DNA from: Azomonas agilis
GTDB lineage: Bacteria > Pseudomonadota > Gammaproteobacteria > Pseudomonadales > Pseudomonadaceae
Reading direction: 5' to 3'
DNA: 64,000 nucleotides
Assembly: GCF_007830255.1 (NCBI RefSeq)
Contig: NZ_VLKG01000005.1
Location: 124,001-188,000, forward strand
Numbering within the stretch: the first letter of the stretch is position 1; every line of letters starts with the position of its first letter. Shown one piece after another: positions 37,857 through 46,494 of the stretch. The notes below the pieces were generated by a model. The model made no database searches and was not told the origin of the DNA. It saw only the letters and a list, made by a program, of their open reading frames with translations. A program made the position numbers and the translations under genes.

Positions 37857-38719
37857 CCCATCTAAGATTGCCTGCTCCCGCCAAATTAAACCTGATGCTA
37901 CACATTCTTGGCCGTCGGCCTGATGGATACCATGAGCTGCAAACCCTATTTCAGTTTCTGGATTACAGCGATGAGCTAATTTTTAGCCCCCGCAGCGATG
38001 GGCAAATCCAATTGCTGACCGATTTGCCCGGTGTGCCTTCCGATAGTAATTTGATTGTTCGGGCGGCGCGTTTGCTGCAACAGGCCACGGGTTGTACTCA
38101 GGGCGCGGATATTCAATTGGTTAAACGCCTACCCATGGGCGGTGGTATTGGCGGCGGTAGTTCTGATGCGGCCACGACCTTGCTGGGCTTAAACCATTTG
38201 TGGGGATTAAATCGCTCTTTGGCCGAGTTAGCCGAGCTGGGGTTGAAATTAGGGGCGGATGTTCCTGTTTTTGTGCAGGGTCAAGCCGCTTTTGCTGAGG
38301 GGATAGGGGAGCGATTAACTCCGGTTGAGCTGCCAGAGCCTTGGTTTTTAGTCGCAATTCCGCCGGTTTCTGTGAGTACTGCAGAAATTTTCTCTGCTCC
38401 AGAGTTGACACGCAACACTCCGGCCAGTACAGTGCGCACCGTTCTCAAGTGTGGTGGTCGAAACGACTGTCAGCCTGTAGTGGAAAAGCGATACCCAGAA
38501 ATAAGTAACGCTTTGATCTTGCTGAATAAATTTACTTCAGCTAAGCTGACGGGAACAGGTTGTTGTATATTCGGAGCCTTCTCCGAAGAAGCCGAAGCAA
38601 AAGCTGTATCGGCGCAACTTCCAGAAGACTTGCCAAGCTTTGTGGCACAGGGTTGTAACGAGTCTCCGTTGCATACTGCGCTCAAGGCACAGATTGAGAT
38701 CAGCAGTTATCTTGGATAA
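37853..38719 (+). CDS. ispE: 4-diphosphocytidyl-2-C-methyl-D-erythritol kinase
   Basis: GHMP kinase of the MEP isoprenoid pathway; it phosphorylates CDP-methylerythritol. The 288-residue protein has [12 protein letters not shown] at the N-terminus, the ATP-binding loop [14 protein letters not shown] and the C-terminal motif [13 protein letters not shown] 37853 overlaps the lolB stop by four bases and is preferred to a GTG at 37829. tRNA-Gln and prs follow. Confidence 0.95.
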   Translation: MTHLRLPAPAKLNLMLHILGRRPDGYHELQTLFQFLDYSDELIFSPRSDGQIQLLTDLPGVPSDSNLIVRAARLLQQATGCTQGADIQLVKRLPMGGGIGGGSSDAATTLLGLNHLWGLNRSLAELAELGLKLGADVPVFVQGQAAFAEGIGERLTPVELPEPWFLVAIPPVSVSTAEIFSAPELTRNTPASTVRTVLKCGGRNDCQPVVEKRYPEISNALILLNKFTSAKLTGTGCCIFGAFSEEAEAKAVSAQLPEDLPSFVAQGCNESPLHTALKAQIEISSYLG

Positions 38720-38731
38720 CTGAATCGATAC

Positions 38732-38806
38732 AGGGGCGTCGCCAAGCGGTAAGGCAGCAGGTTTTGATCCTGCCATGCGTTGGTTCGAATCCAGCCGCCC
38801 CTGCCA
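38732..38806 (+). tRNA. tRNA-Gln (anticodon TTG)
   Basis: The acceptor AGGGGCG pairs with CGCCCCT, followed by G and CCA. The D-arm has AAGCGGTAAGGC. The anticodon stem GCAGG/CCTGC encloses loop TTTTGAT with anticodon TTG. The T-arm GTTGG-TTCGAAT-CCAGC is intact. It lies between ispE and prs, the usual Pseudomonas position. Confidence 0.97.
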
Positions 38807-38897
38807 TATTCCCGAAGCTGTTCAAAAATCGGTGGTATGCCGGGTTTTGAGCAGCTTTATAGTTTACGACCCCAATCTCAGCCGGCAGGTACTGCGC

Positions 38898-39839
38898 ATG
38901 TCCAAGATGATGGTCTTTACGGGGAATGCTAACCCCGATTTGGCCCGGCGTGTCGTGCGGCAATTGCACATTCCCCTCGGTGATGTCTCTGTCGGTAAAT
39001 TTTCCGACGGTGAAATCAGCGTAGAAATCAATGAAAACGTTCGGGGTAAGGACGTTTTTCTGATTCAGCCCACCTGTGCGCCCACAAACGACAATCTCAT
39101 GGAATTGGTGGTGATGGCTGATGCCTTCCGCCGTTCTTCCGCCTCGCGTATCACAGCGGTAGTGCCCTACTTTGGCTACGCCCGTCAAGATCGCCGTCCA
39201 CGTTCCGCCCGTGTGCCTATTAGCGCCAAAGTGGTGGCGGATATGCTGGATGTGGTCGGAGTGAATCGCGTGCTGACCGTTGACCTGCACGCCGACCAAA
39301 TTCAGGGTTTCTTCCATATTCCGGTGGATAACATCTACGGCTCCTCGGTACTGGTGGATGACATTCAAGACCAGCGTTTTGAAAACCTGATGATTGTCTC
39401 CCCAGATATTGGTGGTGTAGTGCGAGCGCGGGCGGTAGCTAAATCCCTAGGTGTGGATCTGGCTATTATCGACAAGCGCCGTCCTAAGGCTAACCAGTCG
39501 GAAGTGATGCACATCATCGGTGATATCGAAGGCCGTACCTGCATTCTAGTGGATGATATGGTGGATACCGCCGGTACCCTGTGCCATGCGGCTAAAGCGC
39601 TGAAAGATCACGGAGCGGCTAAGGTGTATGCCTACTGCACGCATCCTATCTTGTCCGGTCGCGCCGTAGAGAACTTGGAAAAGTCAGTGCTGGATGAGTT
39701 GGTAGTGACCAATACCATTCCGCTGAGCCCCGCTTCTCTGGCCTGTGGACGCATTCGCCAGCTGGATATTGCTCCAGTAGTGGCTGAAGCGGTGCGTCGT
39801 ATCAGTAATGAGGAATCCATCAGCGCCATGTTTCGCTAA
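38898..39839 (+). CDS. prs: Ribose-phosphate pyrophosphokinase
   Basis: Makes PRPP from ribose-5-phosphate and ATP, the precursor for nucleotides, histidine and tryptophan. The 313-residue protein begins [16 protein letters not shown] and shows [19 protein letters not shown] and the PRPP-binding loop [16 protein letters not shown] 38898 is the family start; the open frame reaches back into the tRNA gene and the extra residues are not real. It is probably transcribed with ispE and the tRNA. Confidence 0.97.
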   Translation: MSKMMVFTGNANPDLARRVVRQLHIPLGDVSVGKFSDGEISVEINENVRGKDVFLIQPTCAPTNDNLMELVVMADAFRRSSASRITAVVPYFGYARQDRRPRSARVPISAKVVADMLDVVGVNRVLTVDLHADQIQGFFHIPVDNIYGSSVLVDDIQDQRFENLMIVSPDIGGVVRARAVAKSLGVDLAIIDKRRPKANQSEVMHIIGDIEGRTCILVDDMVDTAGTLCHAAKALKDHGAAKVYAYCTHPILSGRAVENLEKSVLDELVVTNTIPLSPASLACGRIRQLDIAPVVAEAVRRISNEESISAMFR

Positions 39840-39933
39840 GGGCGGGCGCTGTCCGGGGCTGTATTTAGCCCCTTTTGAAGCTCGGATGTTGGTCGCGAAC
39901 AGACCGAGCGTTGTTTTATCTGGGAGAATAACC

Positions 39934-40230
39934 ATGACCGAATTTACTCTGAATGCTGAAGTGCGTTCTGACCTGGGGAAAGGTGCGAGCCGCCGCCTGC
40001 GTCGTAACGCTAACCTAGTTCCTGCCATCATTTACGGTGGTGACAAAGAGCCTCAGTCCATCAGCCTGCAATTTAGAGACGTGACTAAACTGGTTGAATC
40101 CGATGCCGCGTTTAGCAGCGTGATCGAGCTAAATGTTGCTGGTAGCGTTGAGAAAGTGACCATCAAAGCTATGCAACGTCACCCGGCTAAAAACTTTGTA
40201 ATGCACATCGACTTTTTGCGTAGCAACTAA
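39934..40230 (+). CDS. rplY: 50S ribosomal protein L25, short form
   Basis: 5S-rRNA-binding ribosomal protein. The 98-residue product has [10 protein letters not shown] and PAIIYGG at the N-terminus and [19 protein letters not shown] near the end, the complete L25 core. Pseudomonas usually carries the longer CTC/TL5 form of about 200 residues with an extra beta domain. Here the frame stops right after the core, as in E. coli (94 residues). ATG 39934 has GGGAGA upstream. It lies between prs and pth, the conserved order. Confidence 0.93.
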   Translation: MTEFTLNAEVRSDLGKGASRRLRRNANLVPAIIYGGDKEPQSISLQFRDVTKLVESDAAFSSVIELNVAGSVEKVTIKAMQRHPAKNFVMHIDFLRSN

Positions 40231-40256
40231 GTTCGATTAGCACTAGGAGCCCCTGC

Positions 40257-40841
40257 ATGACGGCCCTGCAGCTCATTGTCGGTTTGGGAAATCCCGGCCC
40301 GGAATACGAGCAAACTCGGCACAATGCAGGGGCTTTGTTCGTCGAAGAGCTGGCCCGTCAACAGGGGGTTAGCCTCAATAAAGAAGCTAAGTTTTTTGGT
40401 TTTACGGGGCGTTTTAATCATCAGGGACGCGATGTGCGTCTGTTAATCCCCACCACCTTTATGAACCGCAGTGGTCAAGCGGTGGCCGCCTTGGCAGGCT
40501 TTTACCGTATTCCTTTAGAGGCCATCTTAGTGGCCCATGATGAACTGGATATGCCGCCCGGCGTAGCCAAGCTCAAAACTGGGGGTGGGCACGGTGGCCA
40601 TAACGGTCTGCGTGACATCATCGCCCACATGGGTAACCAAAATGGGTTCCATCGCCTACGTTTAGGCATCGGCCATCCAGGGCACGCCAGTCAGGTATCC
40701 AACTATGTGCTGGGCAAAGCACCTCAGGCTGAGCGAGCGCTCTTAGAGCGCAGTATTGAAGCCGCTTTAGAGGTCATGCCCGAATTGTTAGCGGGTGATT
40801 GGACGCGCGCCATGCATCGGTTACATACCCAGAAAGCCTAA
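40257..40841 (+). CDS. pth: Peptidyl-tRNA hydrolase
   Basis: Releases peptides from prematurely dissociated peptidyl-tRNA. The 194-residue protein has [17 protein letters not shown] with the catalytic His, [18 protein letters not shown] with the supporting Asp, and [16 protein letters not shown] 40257 follows AGGAG with good spacing. It is part of the prs-rplY-pth-ychF run. Confidence 0.97.
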   Translation: MTALQLIVGLGNPGPEYEQTRHNAGALFVEELARQQGVSLNKEAKFFGFTGRFNHQGRDVRLLIPTTFMNRSGQAVAALAGFYRIPLEAILVAHDELDMPPGVAKLKTGGGHGGHNGLRDIIAHMGNQNGFHRLRLGIGHPGHASQVSNYVLGKAPQAERALLERSIEAALEVMPELLAGDWTRAMHRLHTQKA

Positions 40842-40915
40842 GCCTCAGGTATTAGGGGCGACTTTCCCTCCGATTCTCTCTAAAATTTGGCCTTTTCCGC
40901 ACAGGATGACAGCTC

Positions 40916-42016
40916 ATGGGATTCAATTGCGGCATTGTTGGCTTGCCCAACGTCGGTAAATCCACCCTGTTTAACGCCCTCACCAAATCCGGTATTGCGG
41001 CAGAAAACTTCCCTTTTTGCACCATTGAGCCTAACAGCGGCATCGTCCCTATGCCCGATGACCGTTTGGAAGCTCTGGCCGCGATTGTGAATCCTGAGCG
41101 TGTACTCCCGACTACTATGGAGTTTGTGGACATCGCTGGATTGGTGGCTGGAGCTTCCAAGGGTGAAGGCTTGGGCAACAAATTTTTGGCCAACATCCGC
41201 GAAACCGATGCCATTGCTCATGTGGTGCGCTGTTTTGAAGACGATAACGTGATCCACGTTTCCAACAGCGTTGATCCTAAGCGGGATATCGAAATCATCG
41301 ACCTCGAACTGATTTTTGCTGACCTCGATAGCTGCGAGAAGCAACTGCAAAAAGTCACCCGCAACGCCAAAGGCGGCGATAAGGAAGCCTTGGCGCAGAA
41401 AGCTATTCTTGAGCGGCTTATCCCCCACTTCACAGAAGGTAAGCCCGCGCGTAGCCTGATGAAGAACATGAGTGCTGAAGAAAAAGCTGTGATCCGTGGC
41501 TTTCATCTGCTGACCAGTAAGCCGGTGATGTACATCGCTAACGTGGCGGAAGAGGGCTTCGAGAATAATCCGCACTTGGATGTGGTGAAGGCCATTGCCG
41601 CAGAGGAAGGCGCGATCGTAGTGCCTGTGTGCAACAAGATCGAAGCCGAAATCGCCGAGCTGGACGATGACGAGGAAAAACAAATGTTCCTCGAATCTAT
41701 GGGTATGGAAGAGCCGGGTTTAAATCGGGTGATTCGTGCCGGTTATCAGCTTCTGGGTCTGCAAACCTACTTTACCGCTGGGGTGAAAGAGGTGCGCGCT
41801 TGGACGGTGAAAATCGGAGCCACTGCACCTCAAGCAGCGGCGGTGATCCATACCGACTTTGAAAAAGGCTTTATCCGCGCTGAAGTAGTCGCCTACGACG
41901 ATTTTATTCAATACAAAGGCGAGTCAGGGGCTAAAGAAGCGGGTAAATGGCGTTTGGAAGGTAAGGAGTACATCGTGAAGGATGGGGATGTGATGCATTT
42001 CCGCTTCAACGTCTGA
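40916..42016 (+). CDS. ychF: Redox-regulated ATPase YchF
   Basis: OBG-family P-loop protein that prefers ATP to GTP and associates with ribosomes. The 366-residue chain has G1 GLPNVGKST, the G3 region [16 protein letters not shown], a coiled-coil insertion, and a C-terminal TGS domain ending in HFRFNV. ATG 40916 begins MGFNCGIVG, as in the family. It is convergent with serA, with a strong hairpin between. Confidence 0.97.
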   Translation: MGFNCGIVGLPNVGKSTLFNALTKSGIAAENFPFCTIEPNSGIVPMPDDRLEALAAIVNPERVLPTTMEFVDIAGLVAGASKGEGLGNKFLANIRETDAIAHVVRCFEDDNVIHVSNSVDPKRDIEIIDLELIFADLDSCEKQLQKVTRNAKGGDKEALAQKAILERLIPHFTEGKPARSLMKNMSAEEKAVIRGFHLLTSKPVMYIANVAEEGFENNPHLDVVKAIAAEEGAIVVPVCNKIEAEIAELDDDEEKQMFLESMGMEEPGLNRVIRAGYQLLGLQTYFTAGVKEVRAWTVKIGATAPQAAAVIHTDFEKGFIRAEVVAYDDFIQYKGESGAKEAGKWRLEGKEYIVKDGDVMHFRFNV

Positions 42017-42027
42017 AGGCATGAAGG

Positions 42028-42059
42028 AATCAGGGGGAAGCCTCTGCTTCCCCTTGATT
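42028..42059. terminator. Bidirectional terminator between ychF and serA
   Basis: A 14-bp stem (42028-42041 with 42046-42059, one G-T pair) is built around GGGGGAAGC/GCTTCCCC with loop CTCT. It sits between two convergent stops. Confidence 0.8.
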
Positions 42060-42074
42060 GGGCTATAGCCGAGT

Positions 42075-43304
42075 TTAGAACAGCACGCGGGTACGAATAG
42101 TGCCTTTCACCTCTTGCAGCTTATGCAGCGCCAAGTCGGAATAGGCGGCATCCACGTCAATCACCACGTAACCCACTTTCTCGTTGGTTTGCAGGAATTG
42201 GCCGGAGATATTGATGCCATTTTCCGCGAACACACGGTTAATTTCACTCAAGACACCGGGGATATTCTGGTGAATGTGCAGTAAGCGGTGTTTGCCCGGA
42301 TGCGAAGGCAGAGCTACCTCAGGGAAGTTGACCGAAGACACCGAAGTACCGTTATCGCTGTATTTGACCAGCTTCTCAGCGACTTCTAAACCGATGTTGG
42401 CTTGGGCCTCAATGGTTGAACCACCGACATGCGGGGTCAGAATCACATTATCAAAGCCACGCAGCGGGCTGATGAATTCATCATCGTTGGAGCGCGGTTC
42501 AACGGGGAATACGTCAATGGCTGCACCCAGCAAATGCTTGTCGGCCAGAGCGGCGGCTAGGGCTTCGATCACCACCACCGTACCGCGTGAAGCATTGAGC
42601 AAAATGCCGCCTTTCTTCATGGTGCGCAGTTCTTTTTCGCCAATCATCCACTTGGTGGACGGCAGCTCAGGCACATGCAGGGTCACGATATCACTTTGGG
42701 CTAGCAGTGCATCTAAGCTGGGGGCTTGCACCGCGTTACCCAGCGGCAGCTTGGTTACTACGTCGAAGAACACCACGTGCATACCCAAGCCTTCCGCCAA
42801 TACCGAAAGCTGAGTGCCGATAGAGCCATAACCCACGATACCCAGGGTTTTACCCCGAATTTCGAAGGAGTTGGTAGCGCTTTTCAGCCAGCCACCGCGA
42901 TGGCAAACGGCGTTGCGCTCAGGGATGCCGCGCAGCAATAGAATGGCCTCAGCCAGTACCAGCTCAGCCACGGAGCGAGTGTTAGAGTAAGGTGCATTGA
43001 AGACCGCGATACCCCGCTCACGGGCAGCGTCCAAGTCCACTTGGTTGGTACCAATGCAGAAGCAACCGACGGCGATCAGCTTTTTCGCGGCATCAAATAC
43101 TTCTGCTGTTAGCTGAGTACGTGAGCGAATGCCGACAAAGTGCGCGTCGGCGATTTTTTCCTTCAGCTCGGCGTCGGGCAGGGAGCTAGTGATGTATTCG
43201 ATGTTGGTATAGCCAGCCGCCTTGAGGGTATCAACAGCGCTTTGGTGTACACCTTCAAGGAGGAGAAACTTAATCTTGCTCTTATCGAGAGAGGTTTTGC
43301 TCAT
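42075..43304 (-). CDS. serA: D-3-phosphoglycerate dehydrogenase
   Basis: First step of serine synthesis; it oxidises 3-phosphoglycerate with NAD and can also reduce 2-oxoglutarate to D-2-hydroxyglutarate. The 409-residue protein has the NAD loop GIVGYGSIGTQL, catalytic residues in NASRGTVV (Arg) and LTPHVGGST (His), and a C-terminal ACT domain (from about 338). The ACT domain suggests serine feedback, as in E. coli SerA (410 residues). ATG 43304 (MSKTSLDKSKIKF) is chosen over a longer in-frame reading. It is divergent from the D-2-hydroxyglutarate dehydrogenase gene. Confidence 0.97.
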   Translation of the reverse strand: MSKTSLDKSKIKFLLLEGVHQSAVDTLKAAGYTNIEYITSSLPDAELKEKIADAHFVGIRSRTQLTAEVFDAAKKLIAVGCFCIGTNQVDLDAARERGIAVFNAPYSNTRSVAELVLAEAILLLRGIPERNAVCHRGGWLKSATNSFEIRGKTLGIVGYGSIGTQLSVLAEGLGMHVVFFDVVTKLPLGNAVQAPSLDALLAQSDIVTLHVPELPSTKWMIGEKELRTMKKGGILLNASRGTVVVIEALAAALADKHLLGAAIDVFPVEPRSNDDEFISPLRGFDNVILTPHVGGSTIEAQANIGLEVAEKLVKYSDNGTSVSSVNFPEVALPSHPGKHRLLHIHQNIPGVLSEINRVFAENGINISGQFLQTNEKVGYVVIDVDAAYSDLALHKLQEVKGTIRTRVLF

Positions 43305-43488
43305 CTGCGAGGAACCTTTTGCAAAGTCTAAAAAGACGGTGGTGTCCGACGGAGGCTGGCCAGTGGCATGGTACGGCAGGCGGGGCACCTTGTTTGAGTC
43401 CGTATGCTAGCATAGGCGACCCTAGATTCACTCCTCTGTAGCCTGAAGGCTGTTCAGGGTGAACATGAATTTCATGAGAGTTCCCAGC

Positions 43489-44880
43489 ATGATTGACCCC
43501 AGCCTGATCGAATCCCTCAAATCATTGGTTGAGCCCGGTAAGGTACTAACCGATGCCAGCTCCCTCGAAGCCTACGGTAAAGACTGGACTAAGCAATTTC
43601 CGCCGGCTCCTTCTGCCATTGTATTCCCTAAAACCATCGAAGAAGTACAGGCCATTGTGCGCTGGGCTAATGCCCATCAAGTAGCGCTAGTGCCTTCGGG
43701 TGGCCGTACCGGGTTGTCAGCCGCGGCGGTGGCTGCAAACGGTGAAGTAGTAGTGTCCTTCGACTATATGAACCGGATTTTGGACTTTAACGAGTTTGAC
43801 CGCACGGTGCTTTGTCAAGCCGGTGTGGTAACGGAGCAACTGCAAAATTTTGCTGAAGAAAAAGGGCTGTATTACCCGGTGGATTTTGCCTCTGCTGGTT
43901 CCAGCCAAATTGGTGGCAATATCGGCACTAATGCCGGTGGGATTAAAGTAATCCGCTACGGTATGACCCGTAACTGGGTCGCCGGCTTGAAAGTAGTCAC
44001 CGGTGCAGGCGAGATACTGGAGCTAAATAAGGATCTGGTGAAAAACGCCACCGGCTACGATCTACGCCAATTGTTTATCGGTGCCGAAGGCACTTTAGGC
44101 TTTGTAGTCGAAGCCAGCATGCGCTTAGAGCGCACGCCGAAAAACCTAACCGCTATGGTATTGGGTACGCCCGATTTAGAAGCCATCATGCCGGTGCTGC
44201 ACGCCTTCCAAGGCCGCATTGATCTGACCGCTTTTGAGTTCTTCTCCGACAAAGCACTGGCCAAGGTTCTGGCTCGTGGTGACGTGCCCCCTGCCTTTGA
44301 AACTGACTGCCCTTACTACGCCTTGCTGGAGTTTGAAGCCAGCAGTGAAGCCGTCACCGAGGCTGCCTTAGAGCTGTTTGAGTATTGCATGGAGCAAGGC
44401 TGGGTGTTGGATGGAGTGATGAGCCAAAGCGAGCAGCAGCTCCAGAATCTGTGGAAGTTGCGCGAATACATCTCAGAAACCATCTCCCATTGGACACCCT
44501 ATAAAAACGATATTTCGGTCACTATTGCCAAGGTTCCAGCCTTCTTGAAGGAAATTGATGCCATCGTTGGCGAACAGTACCCAGATTTTGAGATCGTTTG
44601 GTTCGGCCACATTGGTGATGGCAACCTGCATCTGAACATCCTGAAACCGGATGCCATGCCCAAAGAAGAGTTCTTTGCCAAGTGCGCTACGGTGAATAAG
44701 TGGGTGTTTGAAACTGTGCAGAAATACAACGGCTCCATCTCCGCCGAGCACGGCGTGGGCATGACGAAGCGCGACTATCTAGGCTACAGTCGCTCCGCTG
44801 AAGAAATTGCGGTGATGAAAGCGATTAAAGCCGTTTTTGATCCTAAGGGGATTATGAACCCCGGCAAAATCTTCGCCTAA
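43489..44880 (+). CDS. D-2-hydroxyglutarate dehydrogenase (FAD-linked)
   Basis: FAD-dependent oxidase of the GlcD/D2HGDH family, 463 residues. The FAD_binding_4 domain has VPSGGRTGLS and SSQIGGNIGTNAGG, and the FAD-oxidase C-terminal domain has WFGHIGDGNLHLNI and SAEHGVGMTKRDYL. In Pseudomonas the adjacent orthologue oxidises D-2-hydroxyglutarate made by SerA, pulling serine synthesis forward; position next to serA supports that role here. ATG 43489 (MIDPSLIESL) matches the Pseudomonas N-terminus. Several upstream in-frame starts exist (from 43459) but lack better ribosome sites. Confidence 0.9.
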   Translation: MIDPSLIESLKSLVEPGKVLTDASSLEAYGKDWTKQFPPAPSAIVFPKTIEEVQAIVRWANAHQVALVPSGGRTGLSAAAVAANGEVVVSFDYMNRILDFNEFDRTVLCQAGVVTEQLQNFAEEKGLYYPVDFASAGSSQIGGNIGTNAGGIKVIRYGMTRNWVAGLKVVTGAGEILELNKDLVKNATGYDLRQLFIGAEGTLGFVVEASMRLERTPKNLTAMVLGTPDLEAIMPVLHAFQGRIDLTAFEFFSDKALAKVLARGDVPPAFETDCPYYALLEFEASSEAVTEAALELFEYCMEQGWVLDGVMSQSEQQLQNLWKLREYISETISHWTPYKNDISVTIAKVPAFLKEIDAIVGEQYPDFEIVWFGHIGDGNLHLNILKPDAMPKEEFFAKCATVNKWVFETVQKYNGSISAEHGVGMTKRDYLGYSRSAEEIAVMKAIKAVFDPKGIMNPGKIFA

Positions 44881-45000
44881 CAAGGATATAAAAGAAGGGG
44901 TTTTAGCCTATCGGCTGAACTCCATAACTCGGCCAGACTGGCTACCCCGGATGGCTTTCGTGTGTCTAGCGACTCCCTTGGAGTCTTTTCAGGAGCCCGT

Positions 45001-45666
45001 ATGAGCTACAAGCATCAATACACGGATGGCACCCCGATCCACTTTCCCCTCGGCAAAGTGGTTTGTATCGGGCGTAATTACGCGGAACATGCCAAAGAAC
45101 TGAATAATCCTGTGCCTACTGAGCCACTGTTGTTCATCAAGCCCGGTAGTTGTGTCGTGCCTTTGGAAGGCGGCTTTAGCATCCCTAAAGATCGTGGCAC
45201 GGTGCATTATGAGGCTGAGATTGCGGTGTTGATCGGCAAACCTTTGTCCCCGCATCCTAACGAAGAAGAAGTGCTGGACGCTATTTCAGGCTTTGCTCCT
45301 GCTCTGGATCTGACCCTGCGTGACGTACAGACCAAACTTAAAGAAAAAGGCTACCCTTGGGAGCTGGCCAAAAGCTTTGATGGAGCGGGCGTATTAGCGC
45401 CCTTTGTACCCAGTAGTGCTATTAGCGATCTGGAGAACATCGGCATTCGTTTGAGCATCAACGGTGAGGTGCGCCAAGAGGGGAACAGCCAAGACATGAT
45501 TACCGGTATTTTGCCGCTGATTCAGTACATTGCGGGTCATTTTAGCTTAGTACCTGGCGATGTGATTTTGACGGGAACCCCTGCCGGTGTCGGCCCCTTA
45601 AATCCGAATGATCGCTTGGTGTTAGAGCTGACAGAGGTATCGAGCTTTAGCGCTCAGGTGCTGTAA
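45001..45666 (+). CDS. Fumarylacetoacetate hydrolase family protein
   Basis: Predicted cytoplasmic FAH-fold enzyme (221 residues) acting on acylpyruvate-type or oxaloacetate-like substrates. Metal ligands are in VHYEAEIAVLIG (Glu-x-Glu), and a further motif GRNYAEHAKEL is near the N-terminus. The C-terminal GDVILTGTPAGVGPL is typical. ATG 45001 follows AGGAG with seven-base spacing; a longer frame from 44962 is less likely. It keeps the serA, D2HGDH, FAH order seen in Pseudomonas. The exact substrate is unknown. Confidence 0.88.
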   Translation: MSYKHQYTDGTPIHFPLGKVVCIGRNYAEHAKELNNPVPTEPLLFIKPGSCVVPLEGGFSIPKDRGTVHYEAEIAVLIGKPLSPHPNEEEVLDAISGFAPALDLTLRDVQTKLKEKGYPWELAKSFDGAGVLAPFVPSSAISDLENIGIRLSINGEVRQEGNSQDMITGILPLIQYIAGHFSLVPGDVILTGTPAGVGPLNPNDRLVLELTEVSSFSAQVL

Positions 45667-45815
45667 GTTTTGGTGTAACTAAAGCCCATAGAGGGTAGCT
45701 ACTCTCTGTGAGATTGGTGCTCAGCTTTATGCTCTTTCTCCCCGCTCTTCGCCTCTTCGATAAACTCAGAGTTCAGAGCGGGGCCTTCGTGTAATGGTGG
45801 TGGGTATTTTTTATC

Positions 45816-45837
45816 TTGTATCTCTTTTGATATACAA
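45816..45837. promoter_or_regulatory. Palindromic operator upstream of relB/yafQ-type pair
   Basis: TTGTAT at 45816-45821 and ATACAA at 45832-45837 form a palindrome with 10 bases between, about 30 bases before the antitoxin ATG. The location fits the autoregulatory operator expected for an RHH antitoxin. Confidence 0.55.
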
Positions 45838-45866
45838 TTTAAAAACACTTCATTTTTGGAGGCAGT

Positions 45867-46145
45867 ATGGCCACCAATACCTCTATGTTGCACATCCGTG
45901 TTGATGAGGATACTAAAGCCCAAGCCAGTGCTGCTTTTGACGCTATGGGCATGAGCATGTCGGAAGCGGTACGTATTTTTTTGCGGCGCGTGGCTAGGGA
46001 TCAAGCATTTCCTTTAGAGCTAAAGGTTCCTAACGCAAAAACTCAGGCGGCGATGGCTGAAGCAGAGCAGATAGCTCAAGCGCGCAAAGCCCGTTTTAAG
46101 TCGGCTGACGATCTGTTTGATGACCTCGAAAAAAATAGCCAGTAA
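45867..46145 (+). CDS. RelB/DinJ-family antitoxin
   Basis: Type II antitoxin of 92 residues. The N-terminal RHH half has MLHIRVDEDTKAQA and the helix GMSMSEAVRIFLRRVARD; the C-terminal half (PLELKVPNAKTQAAMAEA) is the toxin-wrapping tail. It should bind its own promoter and neutralise the toxin encoded just downstream. ATG 45867 follows GGAGG. Its last codons overlap the start of the toxin frame. Confidence 0.9.
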   Translation: MATNTSMLHIRVDEDTKAQASAAFDAMGMSMSEAVRIFLRRVARDQAFPLELKVPNAKTQAAMAEAEQIAQARKARFKSADDLFDDLEKNSQ

Positions 46146-46452
46146 TAAAGGGGCTGCATTGCCGCGTACCTCAGATTACTCCAAAACCTTTTTGAAGGAT
46201 TGGGAGCGTCTTTCACGCTCAGGTCGCTTTGATCTAAACAGGCTTAAAGAGGCTATGGTGCTACTTGTCGCCAACGATGGGTCATTGAGTGCTGAGTGGT
46301 TAGATCATCCTCTAAAAGGGAATTGGGATAGCTATCGTGAATGCCACATCGGAGGTGATTTTTTGCTGATCTACCGAATCGTTAAAGACTCTAAGGTAGA
46401 GCAGATCATTTTCGTGAGAGCTGGAACCCACGCCGATTTATTTGATGAGTAA
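46120..46452 (+). CDS. YafQ-family ribonuclease toxin
   Basis: Ribosome-dependent endoribonuclease toxin of the RelE superfamily. Key positions of YafQ are kept: DHPLKGNW (His), YRECHIGGDFLLIYR (His and Asp; the usual Trp after Asp is Phe) and RAGTHADLF (His and Phe). ATG 46120 overlaps the antitoxin by 26 bases and gives 110 residues. A TTG at 46159 behind AAAGGGG would give 97 residues, closer to YafQ length (92), and is a real alternative. It forms an operon with the antitoxin. Confidence 0.88.
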   Translation: MTSKKIASNKGAALPRTSDYSKTFLKDWERLSRSGRFDLNRLKEAMVLLVANDGSLSAEWLDHPLKGNWDSYRECHIGGDFLLIYRIVKDSKVEQIIFVRAGTHADLFDE

Positions 46453-46494
46453 ACCCCAAGGCTGAATTCAGCGAACATCTTATCAGTCTTGCGC

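Noticed and set aside
38775-38897. Extended N-terminus of prs starting inside the tRNA-Gln gene
   Set aside because: The extra 41 codons overlap the tRNA and are absent from the family; MSKMMVF at 38898 is the real start.
45699-46004. Minus-strand frame across the relB promoter and 5' end
   Set aside because: It is antisense to a clear antitoxin gene and its operator, with no protein-like features.
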